Shown here piece by piece: positions 26,509 through 34,947 of a stretch of 64,000 nt of DNA; the stretch's first letter is position 1, and every line of letters starts with the position of its first letter. The translations under genes were made by a program, and so were the position numbers. This stretch comes from JAPULR01 sp963665075. Lineage in GTDB: Bacteria; Chloroflexota; Dehalococcoidia; Lucifugimonadales; GCA-2712585. The stretch is taken from the NCBI GenBank assembly GCA_963665075.1, contig OY762063.1:1302001-1366000 (forward strand), written 5' to 3'. The notes under the pieces were generated by a model. The model did no database searches. It was given only the letters and a program-made list of their open reading frames with translations, and was not told the origin of the DNA.

Positions 26509-27435
26509 CTACTCCTGGGCCTCCTGGCGGATGCGGCGGCGTTGGCCCGGCCGGATGACCTGGGCTTTCGATATCAGCACCGTCACGGTAATCGACATGA
26601 CAATCAGCGAGATTATCTGGGCCATGTCCAGCCCCAAAATCCACACCTGGTCCTGCCGGATGAAGCTGATGAAGAATCGCCCCAGCGAATAGAGGGCGAG
26701 GAAGGCCACGAACACCATGCCGTCGGGTCGGAGCTTGTTGCGCAGCACGAACCAGAGGAAGCCGAGAATCGCCACGTCCCAGATCATCTCGTAGACCACC
26801 GCCGGATGGGAGGGCGTCAACGACGAACGCCCCTCGGCGATGTTGTTGTAGAGGGACTGGGTCTTGGGGTGGGTGTAGACGAACCCCCAGGGCATGCTGG
26901 TAATCCGCGCGATGTGCTCGCCGTTGATGATGTCGCCGATGCGCCCGATGGCCATAGTCAGCACAAGGGCGGGCGCGGTGAGGTCGGCGAGCTTGCCCAC
27001 GGAAGGCATTGGCATCTTCTCGAGGCGTCCAAGGAAGAAGAGGAACCGATTCCAGAAGTTAATCAGCCCGTCCCGATTTCGCAGCACAACGTACAAGGCC
27101 CCACCGAAGAAACCGCCCAACACGGCGCCGTAGATGGCGATTCCCCCTTCCCAAACGTAGAGGACGCTGAGAGGGTCGTTCTGGTAGACGCGGGTCCAGA
27201 AGTCCACCACGTGGACGAGACGCGCGCCGATGATGCCGCCCAGAATGGCCCACACGGACACGGAAAGAATGGTGTCGGGCGGGATGTTTTCCTTCTTGGC
27301 CCAGTAGGCCACCAGCGCCACGGCTATGGCGACGCCGACGAAGGTGAAGAAGCCGTGCCAGGTGAGCACGAAGGAGCCAAAGGTGATCATATCCGGATCC
27401 ATATCTATCCGGATGGCGTTCAGTATGCCTGTCAT
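26509..27435 (-). CDS. lgt: Prolipoprotein diacylglyceryl transferase
   Basis: Integral membrane enzyme that transfers diacylglycerol from phosphatidylglycerol to the lipobox Cys of prolipoproteins. 308 aa with about seven TM segments. The signature region reads GRIGDIINGEHIA (Asp where many members have Asn) and HPAVVYEM is present, as is R..Q near RQDQVWIL. GGAGG precedes ATG 27435. It is the last gene of the rsmA-ispE-lgt run, 45 bases after ispE. Its substrate class is represented by the lipoprotein at 34009-34782. Confidence 0.93.
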   Translation of the reverse strand: MTGILNAIRIDMDPDMITFGSFVLTWHGFFTFVGVAIAVALVAYWAKKENIPPDTILSVSVWAILGGIIGARLVHVVDFWTRVYQNDPLSVLYVWEGGIAIYGAVLGGFFGGALYVVLRNRDGLINFWNRFLFFLGRLEKMPMPSVGKLADLTAPALVLTMAIGRIGDIINGEHIARITSMPWGFVYTHPKTQSLYNNIAEGRSSLTPSHPAVVYEMIWDVAILGFLWFVLRNKLRPDGMVFVAFLALYSLGRFFISFIRQDQVWILGLDMAQIISLIVMSITVTVLISKAQVIRPGQRRRIRQEAQE

Positions 27436-27480
27436 TATCGAGTTCCCCTCCGGTCAAACCTGTAGAAGACCGCAACTAGT

Positions 27481-28377
27481 CTAGTTATCATCAGTGCCCA
27501 GCGTCAAGTGAGGCGAGGAATCCGTGGTCGCCGCCAGGTACGCGCAGTGGCCGAGCAGCGTCAATCCATCCCGGATTCGGCGTCCTTCAGATTCATCGCG
27601 AACGAGGGTAAAGAGAGCCGGGCCGCTTCCTGAAAGGCTGACGTGACGCGCCCCAACGCGCTCCACGTCGCGCGTCACGGCGTCCAAGCCGGGGAAGACG
27701 TCGAAGGCCACAGGCTCGAAGACGTTGTAGAGCATCTGATGGGAGACTTCCCCCCGCTCGACGGCGTCGACCAGGACGCGGGTTACCTTGCCGTCGGTGT
27801 AGGACTCGCTATCGAGCATGGCATACATCCGGCGGGTTTTTTCTTCCACTTCCACCATCGGGCACACCACCACGAGCCATTGACGCGGTAGGGGACGAAG
27901 CCGTGTCAGCCGGTCGCCTCTATCGACGCCGAGGGCCGTGCCGCCGCCGACAAGAAATGGGACGTCGGCCCCCAATCTCCGGCCTAGCTGCTGCAATTCC
28001 GTTGCGGACAACTGCAAACCCCACAGGCGATTGAGGGCGACCAACGTGGATGCCGCGTCGCTGCTGCCGCCGCCCAAGCCCATCGCCTCCGGGATGTCCT
28101 TTTGGATGACGATGCGGGCGCCTTCGGGATAGCCGGTGGCGTCTTTGAGGGCCAGGGCGGCCCGACAAGCCAGATTGTCGGGGTTGGAGAGGGTTGGGAT
28201 GGAGCATTCCACGGACACCTCGGAATCAGGGGCGAAGGTCAGGCGGTCGTGGAGGCTCACCGTCTGAAGCACGGTGACCACTTCGTGATAGCCGTCGTCG
28301 CGACGGCCCAGGACTTCAAGGGTGAGGTTGATTTTGGCGTAGGCCAACGCCGTCACTCCCGCCATCATCGACGCCAT
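27481..28377 (-). CDS. ispE: 4-diphosphocytidyl-2-C-methyl-D-erythritol kinase
   Basis: GHMP kinase of the MEP isoprenoid pathway; phosphorylates CDP-ME at the 2-OH. 298 aa with AYAKINLTLEVLGRRDDGYHE at the N-terminus, ATP loop PEAMGLGGGSSDAAS and C-terminal HVSLSGSGPALFTL. Its ATG shares one base with the TGA of rsmA (TGATG), so the genes are coupled; an in-frame ATG four codons in could be used instead. Confidence 0.95.
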   Translation of the reverse strand: MASMMAGVTALAYAKINLTLEVLGRRDDGYHEVVTVLQTVSLHDRLTFAPDSEVSVECSIPTLSNPDNLACRAALALKDATGYPEGARIVIQKDIPEAMGLGGGSSDAASTLVALNRLWGLQLSATELQQLGRRLGADVPFLVGGGTALGVDRGDRLTRLRPLPRQWLVVVCPMVEVEEKTRRMYAMLDSESYTDGKVTRVLVDAVERGEVSHQMLYNVFEPVAFDVFPGLDAVTRDVERVGARHVSLSGSGPALFTLVRDESEGRRIRDGLTLLGHCAYLAATTDSSPHLTLGTDDN

Positions 28378-29216
28378 CAGAGGTCGTCAGCCCCTTCCTC
28401 GGACAGCCCCTTATAGAGCGCTATCCACTCGTCCACGGTCAGGGTTCCCGGCCTGCGGCGGGCGTCGATGTCCACCCGTGACAGCAAGTCGGACGCTTCC
28501 GCGCCGGCGACTCGCAGGCCCTGGGCGAGGGAATTCCGCAGCTGCTTTCGGGGGGCGGCGAAACCGGCGCGGACCAGTTTGAAGAAGCGCGATTCGTCGT
28601 CCACCCGCAACCGCATCTCCGGGTTAACGTCGATGCACACCACCGCCGAATGCACCTTCGGCGCGGGGCGGAAGGCCCTTGGGGGAACGGCGCACACCAT
28701 CCGAGGCGAGCCGTAGAACTGCGACGCTACGGACAGCGTCGTCATGCGGCCTGGCAGAGCGGTCATGGATTGGGCGACTTCCTTCTGCACCATCACCACC
28801 ATCCGCGTGGGCTGCCGGTCTGCTTCCAGGAACCGGCGGATGATGGGGTTGGCGGCGTAGTAGGGGAGGTTGGCGACCAGCTTGTAGGGGCCTTCGACGG
28901 CTATATCAGCGGTGCGGGCGTCGGCGTTGAGGACAACCAGGTTGGGGGGATGTCCCAACTTTGCCGGAAGGCGGGCTGCCAGCGTCTCGTCTATCTCCAC
29001 CGCGACCACGCGGCGGGCCAGCTTCACCAGTTGGCGGGTGAGGATGCCCCTGCCCGGCCCGACTTCAACCACCGTGTCTTCAGACGAAATATCGGCGGCT
29101 TCCAGGATGCGGGCCAGGACGCGGCGGTCGGTGAGGAAATGCTGGCCGAGGCTCTTTGCGAGAGCCTTTGGCCTGCGGTGAGGATGAGTTAAAGGCCGTG
29201 CACCTTCCTTCGACAC
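28377..29216 (-). CDS. rsmA: 16S rRNA (A1518/A1519) dimethyltransferase
   Basis: KsgA/RsmA, the SAM-dependent enzyme that dimethylates two adenines in helix 45 of 16S rRNA. SLGQHFLTD, VVEVGPGRGILTRQL (motif I), VVAVEIDE, NLPYYAANPII (NLPY motif IV) and RPAPKVHSAVV are all present. The open frame extends to 29264 into the SRP RNA gene, so I choose GTG 29216 (VSKEGARPL), though TTG 29222 is also possible. First gene of a run with ispE and lgt. Confidence 0.93.
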   Translation of the reverse strand: MSKEGARPLTHPHRRPKALAKSLGQHFLTDRRVLARILEAADISSEDTVVEVGPGRGILTRQLVKLARRVVAVEIDETLAARLPAKLGHPPNLVVLNADARTADIAVEGPYKLVANLPYYAANPIIRRFLEADRQPTRMVVMVQKEVAQSMTALPGRMTTLSVASQFYGSPRMVCAVPPRAFRPAPKVHSAVVCIDVNPEMRLRVDDESRFFKLVRAGFAAPRKQLRNSLAQGLRVAGAEASDLLSRVDIDARRRPGTLTVDEWIALYKGLSEEGADDL

Positions 29217-29252
29217 AATCAATGAACGTATCCGGCTGATCCGGCTCAGGCC

Positions 29253-29351
29253 AGGCTGCCCCACGGCGCCCGAAGATGGCTGCTTACCGTTGCTTCCTTC
29301 CGGACCTGGCGGAATTTGCAGGTCTTCGCCGCGTGGGACCCAGCCCTCAGC
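29253..29351 (-). ncRNA. ffs: Signal recognition particle RNA (small 4.5S type)
   Basis: On the minus strand the sequence contains CAGGTCCGGAAGGAAGCA, the near-invariant asymmetric loop and tetraloop region of SRP RNA. The flanks fold back: 5' GGGCTGGGTCCCACG pairs with 3' CGTGGGGCAGCC. Ends are set by this outer helix (about 99 nt) and uncertain by a few bases. It is the RNA scaffold for Ffh in co-translational membrane targeting and lies just upstream of rsmA. Confidence 0.93.
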
Positions 29352-29574
29352 ACCTTTTCAGAGAATAGAGGTCCATTGATCTAGCCTCAGGGAGGAATTC
29401 AACCCCGCTATAGCGGATTGCGGGTCCAGGGCACCGCTAGCTCCCCGCCTAGCACAGCCTGAGACAATGTTAGGCTTGTCCGGCGTTGGGTGTCAACGGC
29501 TTGCACACGTCCGGCGGGCGTGATGCGGATTGGAGGGGATCGAGGAAGGGCAGGAGGGGGGCTTGTTGTAGTAG

Positions 29575-29847
29575 GGATGATTCGTTTCGTTTGGCTTCTT
29601 TTTTTTCTGTGGTGGGGTACGAATGGGGTTTTCCTACCTGATTCGGGGGAAATTCGGCATTCGTTATATGTTGTGGTGAGAACGAATGGGGGGCTTTTAC
29701 CATAGATGTAGGGGCGTTGGATGGGGATGGGTTTGACGAGAGGATGGACGGGGCGGGGGAGGGGTTCGGGAGGGGAGTTATTTGGTTGTGGGTTTCGCCT
29801 ATATGTTTCATGTAAGGATGGTAGCAGGGTGAGGGGGTTGGTGGCAA
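29575..29847 (-). ncRNA. Promoter-hairpin cassette, copy 2 (candidate small RNA or leaderless ORF)
   Basis: Minus strand: TTGCCA (29847-29842), 18-base spacer, TACCAT (29823-29818), then 6 bases to ATGAAACATATAGGCGAAAC. The same layout recurs at 61216-61275, with 25-odd identical bases around the start. Downstream, CATTCGTT and AACGAATG form an inverted repeat around 15 bases, with further CGAAT motifs. An open frame starting MKHIGETHNQ exists, but the later peptide is low-complexity and does not match the other copy, so RNA or regulatory function seems more likely than protein. Confidence 0.5.
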
Positions 29848-29879
29848 GGGGAAGTTGGCAGTTTTGGGGGAGGGTGGGA

Positions 29880-30180
29880 GTCACCCCCATCCCCGTATCA
29901 AGTACGGGGCAGGCTCTAACTTTCCCCCGTCAAGGGGGAAGGGATAAGAGGGGGGAGTGGCCTTTCGACAGGCTCAGGGTGAGCGGAGGGGGGATGGGCT
30001 CCCGCTTTCGCGGGAGCAAGGGGGACGCTCGACCCTTCGACAGGCTCAGGGTGAGCGGAGGGAGGATAGGTCCGGGTGAGCGAGCGAAGGGGGGAGTGGG
30101 GATGGATTCCGGCTTTCGCCGGAATGACGGAGGGGTTGGTGGATGTGACGAAAAGGATGGGGGGATGACGGGAGGGGGGG
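29880..30180. repeat. Dense interspersed repeat block
   Basis: A family D unit (TTTCCCCCGTCAAGGGGGAA, about 29920-29945), family B units CCTTTCGACAGGCTCAGGGT near 29962 and 30033, a family A palindrome CTCCCGCTTTCGCGGGAG (29999-30018), and a variant A unit ATTCCGGCTTTCGCCGGAAT (30105-30125). The variant keeps complementarity while changing both arms, which indicates selection or recent origin on a hairpin form. Confidence 0.8.
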
Positions 30181-30204
30181 TGGAGGGTGTGACGATGGGG
30201 TTCG

Positions 30205-30233
30205 TTGTCGGCATCCTGGGTGGGTGCTAGAAT
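30205..30233 (+). promoter_or_regulatory. galU promoter, predicted leaderless start
   Basis: TTGTCG at 30205-30210, 17 bases, TAGAAT at 30228-30233. Only seven bases separate the -10 box from ATG 30241 and there is no ribosome site, so the transcript probably begins at or next to the start codon. Confidence 0.65.
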
Positions 30234-30240
30234 TGCAGGT

Positions 30241-31092
30241 ATGACAGCGTCGCCGTCCGTCAGGAAAGCCGTGATTCCCGCCGCGGGGTTGGGGACGCGG
30301 TTTCTGCCTGTCACCAAGGCCGTGCCCAAGGAATTGCTGCCCCTTTTCGACAAGCCCCTCATCCAGTACGCGGTGGAGGAAGCCGTGGCATCCGGCATCG
30401 AGGAGATAATTCTCGTCACATCGGCTGACAGGGAGCCGCTTGAGCGGTACTTTCAACCTGACGCAAAATTGGAGGAATCCCTGGAGGGCAAGGTGTCGGC
30501 GGAGATTTTCGAGCAGGTGGCGCGGCTGGGAAGGATGGCTGGCGTCACTTCCGTCCGGCAGGGGCAGCCGTTGGGGCTGGGCCACGCCGTCCTCGTCGCG
30601 CGAGAGCGGGTGGGCGACGAGGCGTTCGCCGTCATCCTGCCAGACGACGTTGTCTTCCACCGGACGCCCGCGCTGGCGCAGATGATGGAGGTGCACCGTC
30701 GGCGTGGGGGTGGCGTCATCGCCGTTGAGGAAGTGCCGTCGGAGCGGGTGAGCAGCTACGGCGTCATCAACCCGGAATCTCTGTCGGAAGGCGAGTTCAG
30801 GATTCGCGGGCTGGTGGAGAAACCGACGCCGGAAGCCGCTCCTTCCAACCTGGCCATCGTCGGCAGATACATCCTGCCCTCGTCTGTCTTCGACGCATTG
30901 GAGCGGACAAAGCCCGGCGCGAAGGGGGAAATTCAGCTTACGGACGGGTTGGCGCATCTGATGGAATCTCACCCGCTATTCGCCTATACGCTGAAGGGGG
31001 AGCGGCACGACGGCGGCACCCCCCTCGGGCTGCTGAAAGCGTCGCTGGCTCGCGCCCTTTCGATTCACGAAAACCTGGACGAGATTATGTAA
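30241..31092 (+). CDS. galU: UTP-glucose-1-phosphate uridylyltransferase
   Basis: Nucleotidyltransferase that makes UDP-glucose from UTP and glucose-1-phosphate for cell-surface glycans. 283 aa. The N-terminal GLGTRFLPVTKAVPKELLPL is the diagnostic nucleotide-binding loop, then PLIQYAVEEAVASGIEEI, QPLGLGHAVL, VILPDDV and GRYILP, GEIQLTD. ATG 30241 is favoured over any upstream start because the promoter lies immediately in front of it. Confidence 0.95.
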   Translation: MTASPSVRKAVIPAAGLGTRFLPVTKAVPKELLPLFDKPLIQYAVEEAVASGIEEIILVTSADREPLERYFQPDAKLEESLEGKVSAEIFEQVARLGRMAGVTSVRQGQPLGLGHAVLVARERVGDEAFAVILPDDVVFHRTPALAQMMEVHRRRGGGVIAVEEVPSERVSSYGVINPESLSEGEFRIRGLVEKPTPEAAPSNLAIVGRYILPSSVFDALERTKPGAKGEIQLTDGLAHLMESHPLFAYTLKGERHDGGTPLGLLKASLARALSIHENLDEIM

Positions 31093-31135
31093 ATCTCATG
31101 TCACATCCCAATCTCTGAACCACCGGAGGAAGACC

Positions 31136-31630
31136 ATGACCACGCTGAAACAATCGATTCTCGACTCCGCCAAGGAGCTTCAACAGGAGCTGGACACCGT
31201 CCTGGAAGGCATGGACTACTGCCTGGACTGGAAGCAGGACGACGCCGAATGGTCGGCCCGCGAGGTGCTGTGGCACGTGCTGGAAGACCCGGAGGGCGGC
31301 ATCCCCAACACCGTCGCGGGCATCCTGGACGGCTCGCGGACGGAGGTTACCATCATCGCCGACGAGACCCACCTGAACGAGGAACGGCAGGCGATGGACA
31401 TGGACCAGATTCGCGCCGCGCTGTCGGAATACTTCGCGACCCTCGATTCCGTCCTGGCGGACGCTTCGGACGAAGACATCGCCGGGAAGGCCGCGTCGTG
31501 CTGGTTTCCGCTTCGCAATCACCGGGAAGATCGGACGGCGCAAAATCTGCTGGAGGGGTTGTTTCTGAACCACTGGCGCGACCACGTGGGGCAGCTGCGG
31601 GACATAAGGGAGGCGCTGGGGCTGGACTGA
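31136..31630 (+). CDS. DinB-like family protein
   Basis: 164-aa four-helix-bundle protein of the DinB/YfiT type. Candidate metal-ligand His residues are in VLWHVLEDPE (about 40) and in the C-terminal NHWRDHVGQLRDIREALGL. Members are metal-dependent, often thiol transferases or of unknown role. GGAGG lies before ATG 31136. Probably separate from galU or weakly cotranscribed with it (44-base gap). Confidence 0.8.
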   Translation: MTTLKQSILDSAKELQQELDTVLEGMDYCLDWKQDDAEWSAREVLWHVLEDPEGGIPNTVAGILDGSRTEVTIIADETHLNEERQAMDMDQIRAALSEYFATLDSVLADASDEDIAGKAASCWFPLRNHREDRTAQNLLEGLFLNHWRDHVGQLRDIREALGLD

Positions 31631-31639
31631 CGATTTTCG

Positions 31640-31990
31640 TTGCTGTTTGCGCGGTTTTCCACCGCATACTTACGCGAATCACCCTCATCCTAACCTTCTC
31701 CCTCAAGGGAGAAGGGATAAGAAGGGGAGAGGTCGACCACAAGGGTCGCCCCTACGAGGGAGAAGATGGATTCCCGCTTTCGCGGGAATGACGGAGGGGG
31801 GCGGTCCGGGAATCACCCCCTACCCCGCCGCTCGACCCTTCGACAGGCTCAGGGTGAGCGGGGGGATGGGCAGGGTGAGCGGTGGGGGGGATGATCAGGG
31901 TGAGCGGTTCACAACCACCATAAAGGGGGAGAGGGAGAAGATGGATTCCCGCCTGCGCGGGAATGACGAAGTGGGGGGCGGGAATGACGG
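31640..31990. repeat. Interspersed repeat block
   Basis: Contains a family D unit (CTTCTCCCTCAAGGGAGAAG, about 31698-31717), part of a family C unit (GGGTCGCCCCTAC), two family A palindromes (31768-31793 and 31942-31967) and a family B unit with echoes (31832-31900). No gene seen. Confidence 0.8.
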
Positions 31991-32049
31991 GAAGGTGTGA
32001 GGTTTAACCTGCCTTTAACGTGGGGGCGGGTTGCGGCTGCTACCATCCA

Positions 32050-32068
32050 ATCTAATAAATGATTAGAT
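32050..32068. promoter_or_regulatory. Palindrome upstream of the HAD-GDPD gene (possible operator)
   Basis: ATCTAAT at 32050-32056 and ATTAGAT at 32062-32068 form a 7-bp inverted repeat with a 5-base centre, ending 16 bases before ATG 32085. It is AT-rich in a GC-rich setting, so a regulator site is plausible. Confidence 0.35.
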
Positions 32069-32084
32069 GGGATAGAAGCAACAC

Positions 32085-33551
32085 ATGAACCGCTGGATGA
32101 ACAAGCTCTCCTACCACTACCAGAAGATGCGCTACCTCTTCCCGGACGACAAGCTCATCGTTCTGTTCGACATCGACGGGACTATCGTGGACACCCGCTA
32201 CATGGTGCTCCACGCCCTCAACTCCTACGACCGGGTTCACGGCACTTCCTACTTCGACGAGCTGGACGCGTCTCACGTCACCATGCACGAGGACCGGGCG
32301 GAAGACCTTCTCGAAACGCTGAATCTGCCCCCCTCCGTGCGGGAGCAGGTGTCCCACTGGTACCGGAGCGCGCTCTGGTCTTCCAAGGCCATCATGGAGT
32401 CCCACCGGCCCTACCACGGCGTCATGGAAGTCATGCGCTGGTTCCAGTTGCAGCCCAACACCTACGTGGGCCTGAACACCGGTCGCAACGAATCGCTGCG
32501 ACAGGACACCCTCCGCTCCCTCAACCTCCTGGGCGCGGAGTACAAGGTGGAGTTCGAAGACGGCCTGCTGTTCATGCGCCAGGGATTTCCCGACCGCAGC
32601 GTCCCGCAGGTGAAGGTGGACGGCGTCAACTACTTCCGCAACCTGGGCTACCGCGTCGTCGCCATGATTGACAACGAGCCGGAGAACCTGCAGGCCGTCT
32701 CCGGAATGCCGACGGCGGATGACGTGATGCTGCTCCACGCCGATACGATTTTCGTCTCCCAGAGGCAGCGGCTTCCGCGGGCTTCCATCTCCGGCAACGT
32801 GTTCGACCTGACGGAACTGGCCGTCCAGTCGTCCCTGCCGCGCCACGTGCAGTTCGTGTGGCACGGCATCAACGAGGAGGACAACCTGTACGAGTTCATG
32901 CGTTCCAACGTGCAGTGGGGCGAGATGGACGTGCGGCTTCACCCCAAGACGGACCGGCTGGTGCTGCACCACGACGAGTTCGACGAGCCGCCCTATCGCA
33001 TCAAGGACCTGCTCCTGTTGGAGGACGTGCTGGGCAGGCTGAAGAACGCCGGCAAGTCCGTGAAGATAGACCTGAAGGAGTACGCGGCGCTGGACAAGGT
33101 CATCTTCGCCGTCGAAGCCTCCGGCATCGAGCCCTCGCGGCTGTGGTTCAACGGGAAGATCGAGACGCTTCAGGAGGAAGGGTTCCGGCGGCTGGCTCAG
33201 GCTTTTCCGTCCGCCACCATTCAGTGCTCCATAAACTTCATGGCGCCGCTGATGAACACGCTGCCGGAGCGGGCCAGGACGCTGCTGGAAGAGTTCGCCT
33301 CCTGGGGCGTGAACCGGTTCTCCATCAAGTGGGGCACGCCCTTCATGCGGCGAGTCCTGGACCTGCTGGACGACTGGGGATTCGGGCTGAACATCTACAA
33401 CGTGCCGGACTTGCAGGCGTTCCTGCGGGCGGCGCTGATGCAGCCGCGGTCGGTGACTTCCGACTTCAACTTCCCGAAGTGGCGGATTTACGGACGGGGC
33501 TTGGGGGAAGGTGACGGGGCCGAGCGGGAGCCGAGCCTGGTTCTCGCATGA
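32085..33551 (+). CDS. HAD hydrolase fused to a GDPD-like domain
   Basis: 488-aa two-domain protein. Residues 1-235: haloacid-dehalogenase-type phosphatase with motif I DIDGT (D29, D31), a helical cap and motif III IDNEPENL (D196). Residues 255-465: a TIM-barrel resembling glycerophosphodiester phosphodiesterases, with H260 in WHGINEE, E280-M-D282, the HHD triad start H295-H296-D297, and KIDLKE (327-332). The GDPD catalytic pair H-x~14-H is not perfectly conventional. A plausible reading is sequential phosphodiester cleavage and dephosphorylation (inference). I do not recognise this fusion as a named family. Confidence 0.75.
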   Translation: MNRWMNKLSYHYQKMRYLFPDDKLIVLFDIDGTIVDTRYMVLHALNSYDRVHGTSYFDELDASHVTMHEDRAEDLLETLNLPPSVREQVSHWYRSALWSSKAIMESHRPYHGVMEVMRWFQLQPNTYVGLNTGRNESLRQDTLRSLNLLGAEYKVEFEDGLLFMRQGFPDRSVPQVKVDGVNYFRNLGYRVVAMIDNEPENLQAVSGMPTADDVMLLHADTIFVSQRQRLPRASISGNVFDLTELAVQSSLPRHVQFVWHGINEEDNLYEFMRSNVQWGEMDVRLHPKTDRLVLHHDEFDEPPYRIKDLLLLEDVLGRLKNAGKSVKIDLKEYAALDKVIFAVEASGIEPSRLWFNGKIETLQEEGFRRLAQAFPSATIQCSINFMAPLMNTLPERARTLLEEFASWGVNRFSIKWGTPFMRRVLDLLDDWGFGLNIYNVPDLQAFLRAALMQPRSVTSDFNFPKWRIYGRGLGEGDGAEREPSLVLA

Positions 33552-33572
33552 TGCAACCCCACCTCCCCTCCC

Positions 33573-33665
33573 CTGGATTCCCGCCTTCGCGGGAATGACG
33601 GAGGGGGCAGAGGAGTCACCCTCACCCCAACCCTCTCCCTCAAGGGAGAGGGGGTACGGGACAAG
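33573..33665. repeat. Family A and family D repeats
   Basis: GATTCCCGCCTTCGCGGGAA at about 33575-33594 followed by a D unit (CTCTCCCTCAAGGGAGAG, about 33631-33650). Confidence 0.75.
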
Positions 33666-33700
33666 CGCAAGCCCTCGAAAGGGGTTATAATGTCGGCGAG

Positions 33701-33868
33701 ATGAAAAAAGTTGCCCACATTCTGCTCTTCATTCTAGCCTTCGCCGCCTTCTACTTCGGCCTGGGGGTGGGGCTGGCTTACGATGCCACCCTTGGCAGCA
33801 TTCTGTGGCTGGTGGCGGCAGGCATAGTCGTCGGCAACATACTGTGGATAGTCCGCACGAAGAAGTAG
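33701..33868 (+). CDS. Small two-TM membrane protein
   Basis: 55-codon gene missed by length cut-offs: MKKVAHILLFILAFAAFYFG begins the first membrane helix and SILWLVAAGIVVGNILWIV is the second, ending RTKK. A TATAAT box at 33686-33691 lies only 9 bases before ATG and there is no ribosome site, suggesting a leaderless transcript. No family recognised. Confidence 0.6.
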   Translation: MKKVAHILLFILAFAAFYFGLGVGLAYDATLGSILWLVAAGIVVGNILWIVRTKK

Positions 33869-33956
33869 CGAGCCGCCCGGCGCGGTAGATTCTTCACTCC
33901 GCTGCGTTGGGTTCAGAATGACGGAAGGGTTCTCGATGGGGTTGCAGGGCGACGGG

Positions 33957-33984
33957 GTAGGGGCGACCGGCCGGTCGCCCCTAC
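33957..33984. repeat. Family C inverted repeat
   Basis: GTAGGGGCGACC and GGTCGCCCCTAC around CGGC (33957-33984), identical to the unit at 10001-10028. Confidence 0.85.
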
Positions 33985-34008
33985 GGGGGAGGGAGGGGTT
34001 TGGGCGGG

Positions 34009-34782
34009 CTACTCGGAATCCTTCGAAACGTCATCGTCTCCGTCCAGCAAGTCCAGGCCGAAGCCGACGCATCCCGCCATGCCGAGGGTGAACTCGAACA
34101 TCACCGGCGACGGTTCTCCCTGCACCGTGTCAGACGTTTCTATCTCCAGCAGCGCCTCCAGCAGCGCAACCACGTCTATGGTCGCCGTCAAATCCTGAAT
34201 GCACGCCTGCCCTTCCGCGTCCAGGGCGTCTCCCATGCTGACGATGACCGCCGAGGTGTAGACGTCCGTGGCCCTTTCAGGCTCCAGGCAGAGTAGGAAC
34301 TGCAACTCCGAGGCCTCCACCACGTCAGATTCCTTCAGAATTTCCCAGCCCAACATGGTCTGCAAGGCCTCGCCGCCTATTTCGGCTGTGACGCAGGCCT
34401 GCTCGGTGGAAGACAGGGTCGCGAACAAGTCCTGCCAGGTGACGCCAACCGCCAACTCGAAAGGCGCGTCGACGGAGGAATCCGGCGTTGACGCAGGCGT
34501 CGGTTCGGGCGTCGGCGGGGGAGTCGGGCGCGGCGTTGGGGCCGGTGTGGGAGCGGGGGTAGGCTCAGGCGTCGCGACGGGCGTAGGCGCCGGGGTGGGG
34601 GCCGCCGTGGGCGTCGGAGCAGGGGTGGAAGGGGGCGCCGTGGGCGCGACCGTTGCCGTGGGCGTCGGCGTCGCTTCCTCATCGTCGCCGCCGCCGCAGG
34701 CCGCAATCATTCCCACAAACACGCTCAAAAGCGCCGCCGACAGAATCAGCCTTCCAAGCCATCCTTGCGTCCTTGCCAACAT
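34009..34782 (-). CDS. P/T-rich lipoprotein
   Basis: 257-aa secreted lipoprotein: hydrophobic signal ending in the lipobox-like IAAC (Cys at about residue 30), a GGGDDEE tether, about 70 residues of Pro-Thr-Ala repeats as a wall-spanning linker, then an acidic folded domain with TWQDLFATLSSTEQACVTAE and two further Cys pairs. The same TWxDLFxxLSxxEQxC segment occurs in P/T-linker lipoproteins of Dehalococcoidia-like genomes (recollection, not checked). ATG 34782 has GGAGGA upstream and is preferred over 34797. Substrate for Lgt. Role unknown. Confidence 0.82.
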   Translation of the reverse strand: MLARTQGWLGRLILSAALLSVFVGMIAACGGGDDEEATPTPTATVAPTAPPSTPAPTPTAAPTPAPTPVATPEPTPAPTPAPTPRPTPPPTPEPTPASTPDSSVDAPFELAVGVTWQDLFATLSSTEQACVTAEIGGEALQTMLGWEILKESDVVEASELQFLLCLEPERATDVYTSAVIVSMGDALDAEGQACIQDLTATIDVVALLEALLEIETSDTVQGEPSPVMFEFTLGMAGCVGFGLDLLDGDDDVSKDSE

Positions 34783-34868
34783 GACGATTCCTCCCATGCC
34801 GAATTAAACCCAACCCTATCAGACGCGCCCGCCGATTCCCCCAAGAATCCGCGCGACATTCGCCAACT

Positions 34869-34896
34869 TTGCCATTGCCCGTCGCTGCTTTATACT
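34869..34896 (+). promoter_or_regulatory. Promoter for the 4-TM gene
   Basis: TTGCCA at 34869-34874, 16 bases, TATACT at 34891-34896; the gene starts about 50 bases downstream after GGAGGA. Confidence 0.6.
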
Positions 34897-34947
34897 AGCC
34901 TTGGGCGGACGGACGCCGACGCCCCAAAACTTCCACGGAGGACAATC

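Larger units (their letters stand above)
29352..30240. other. Gene-free gap of about 890 bp
   Basis: Between the SRP RNA and galU. 29352-29570 shows nothing I can name; 29575-29847 is the promoter-hairpin cassette; 29880-30180 is repeats; 30205-30233 is the galU promoter. Confidence 0.6.
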
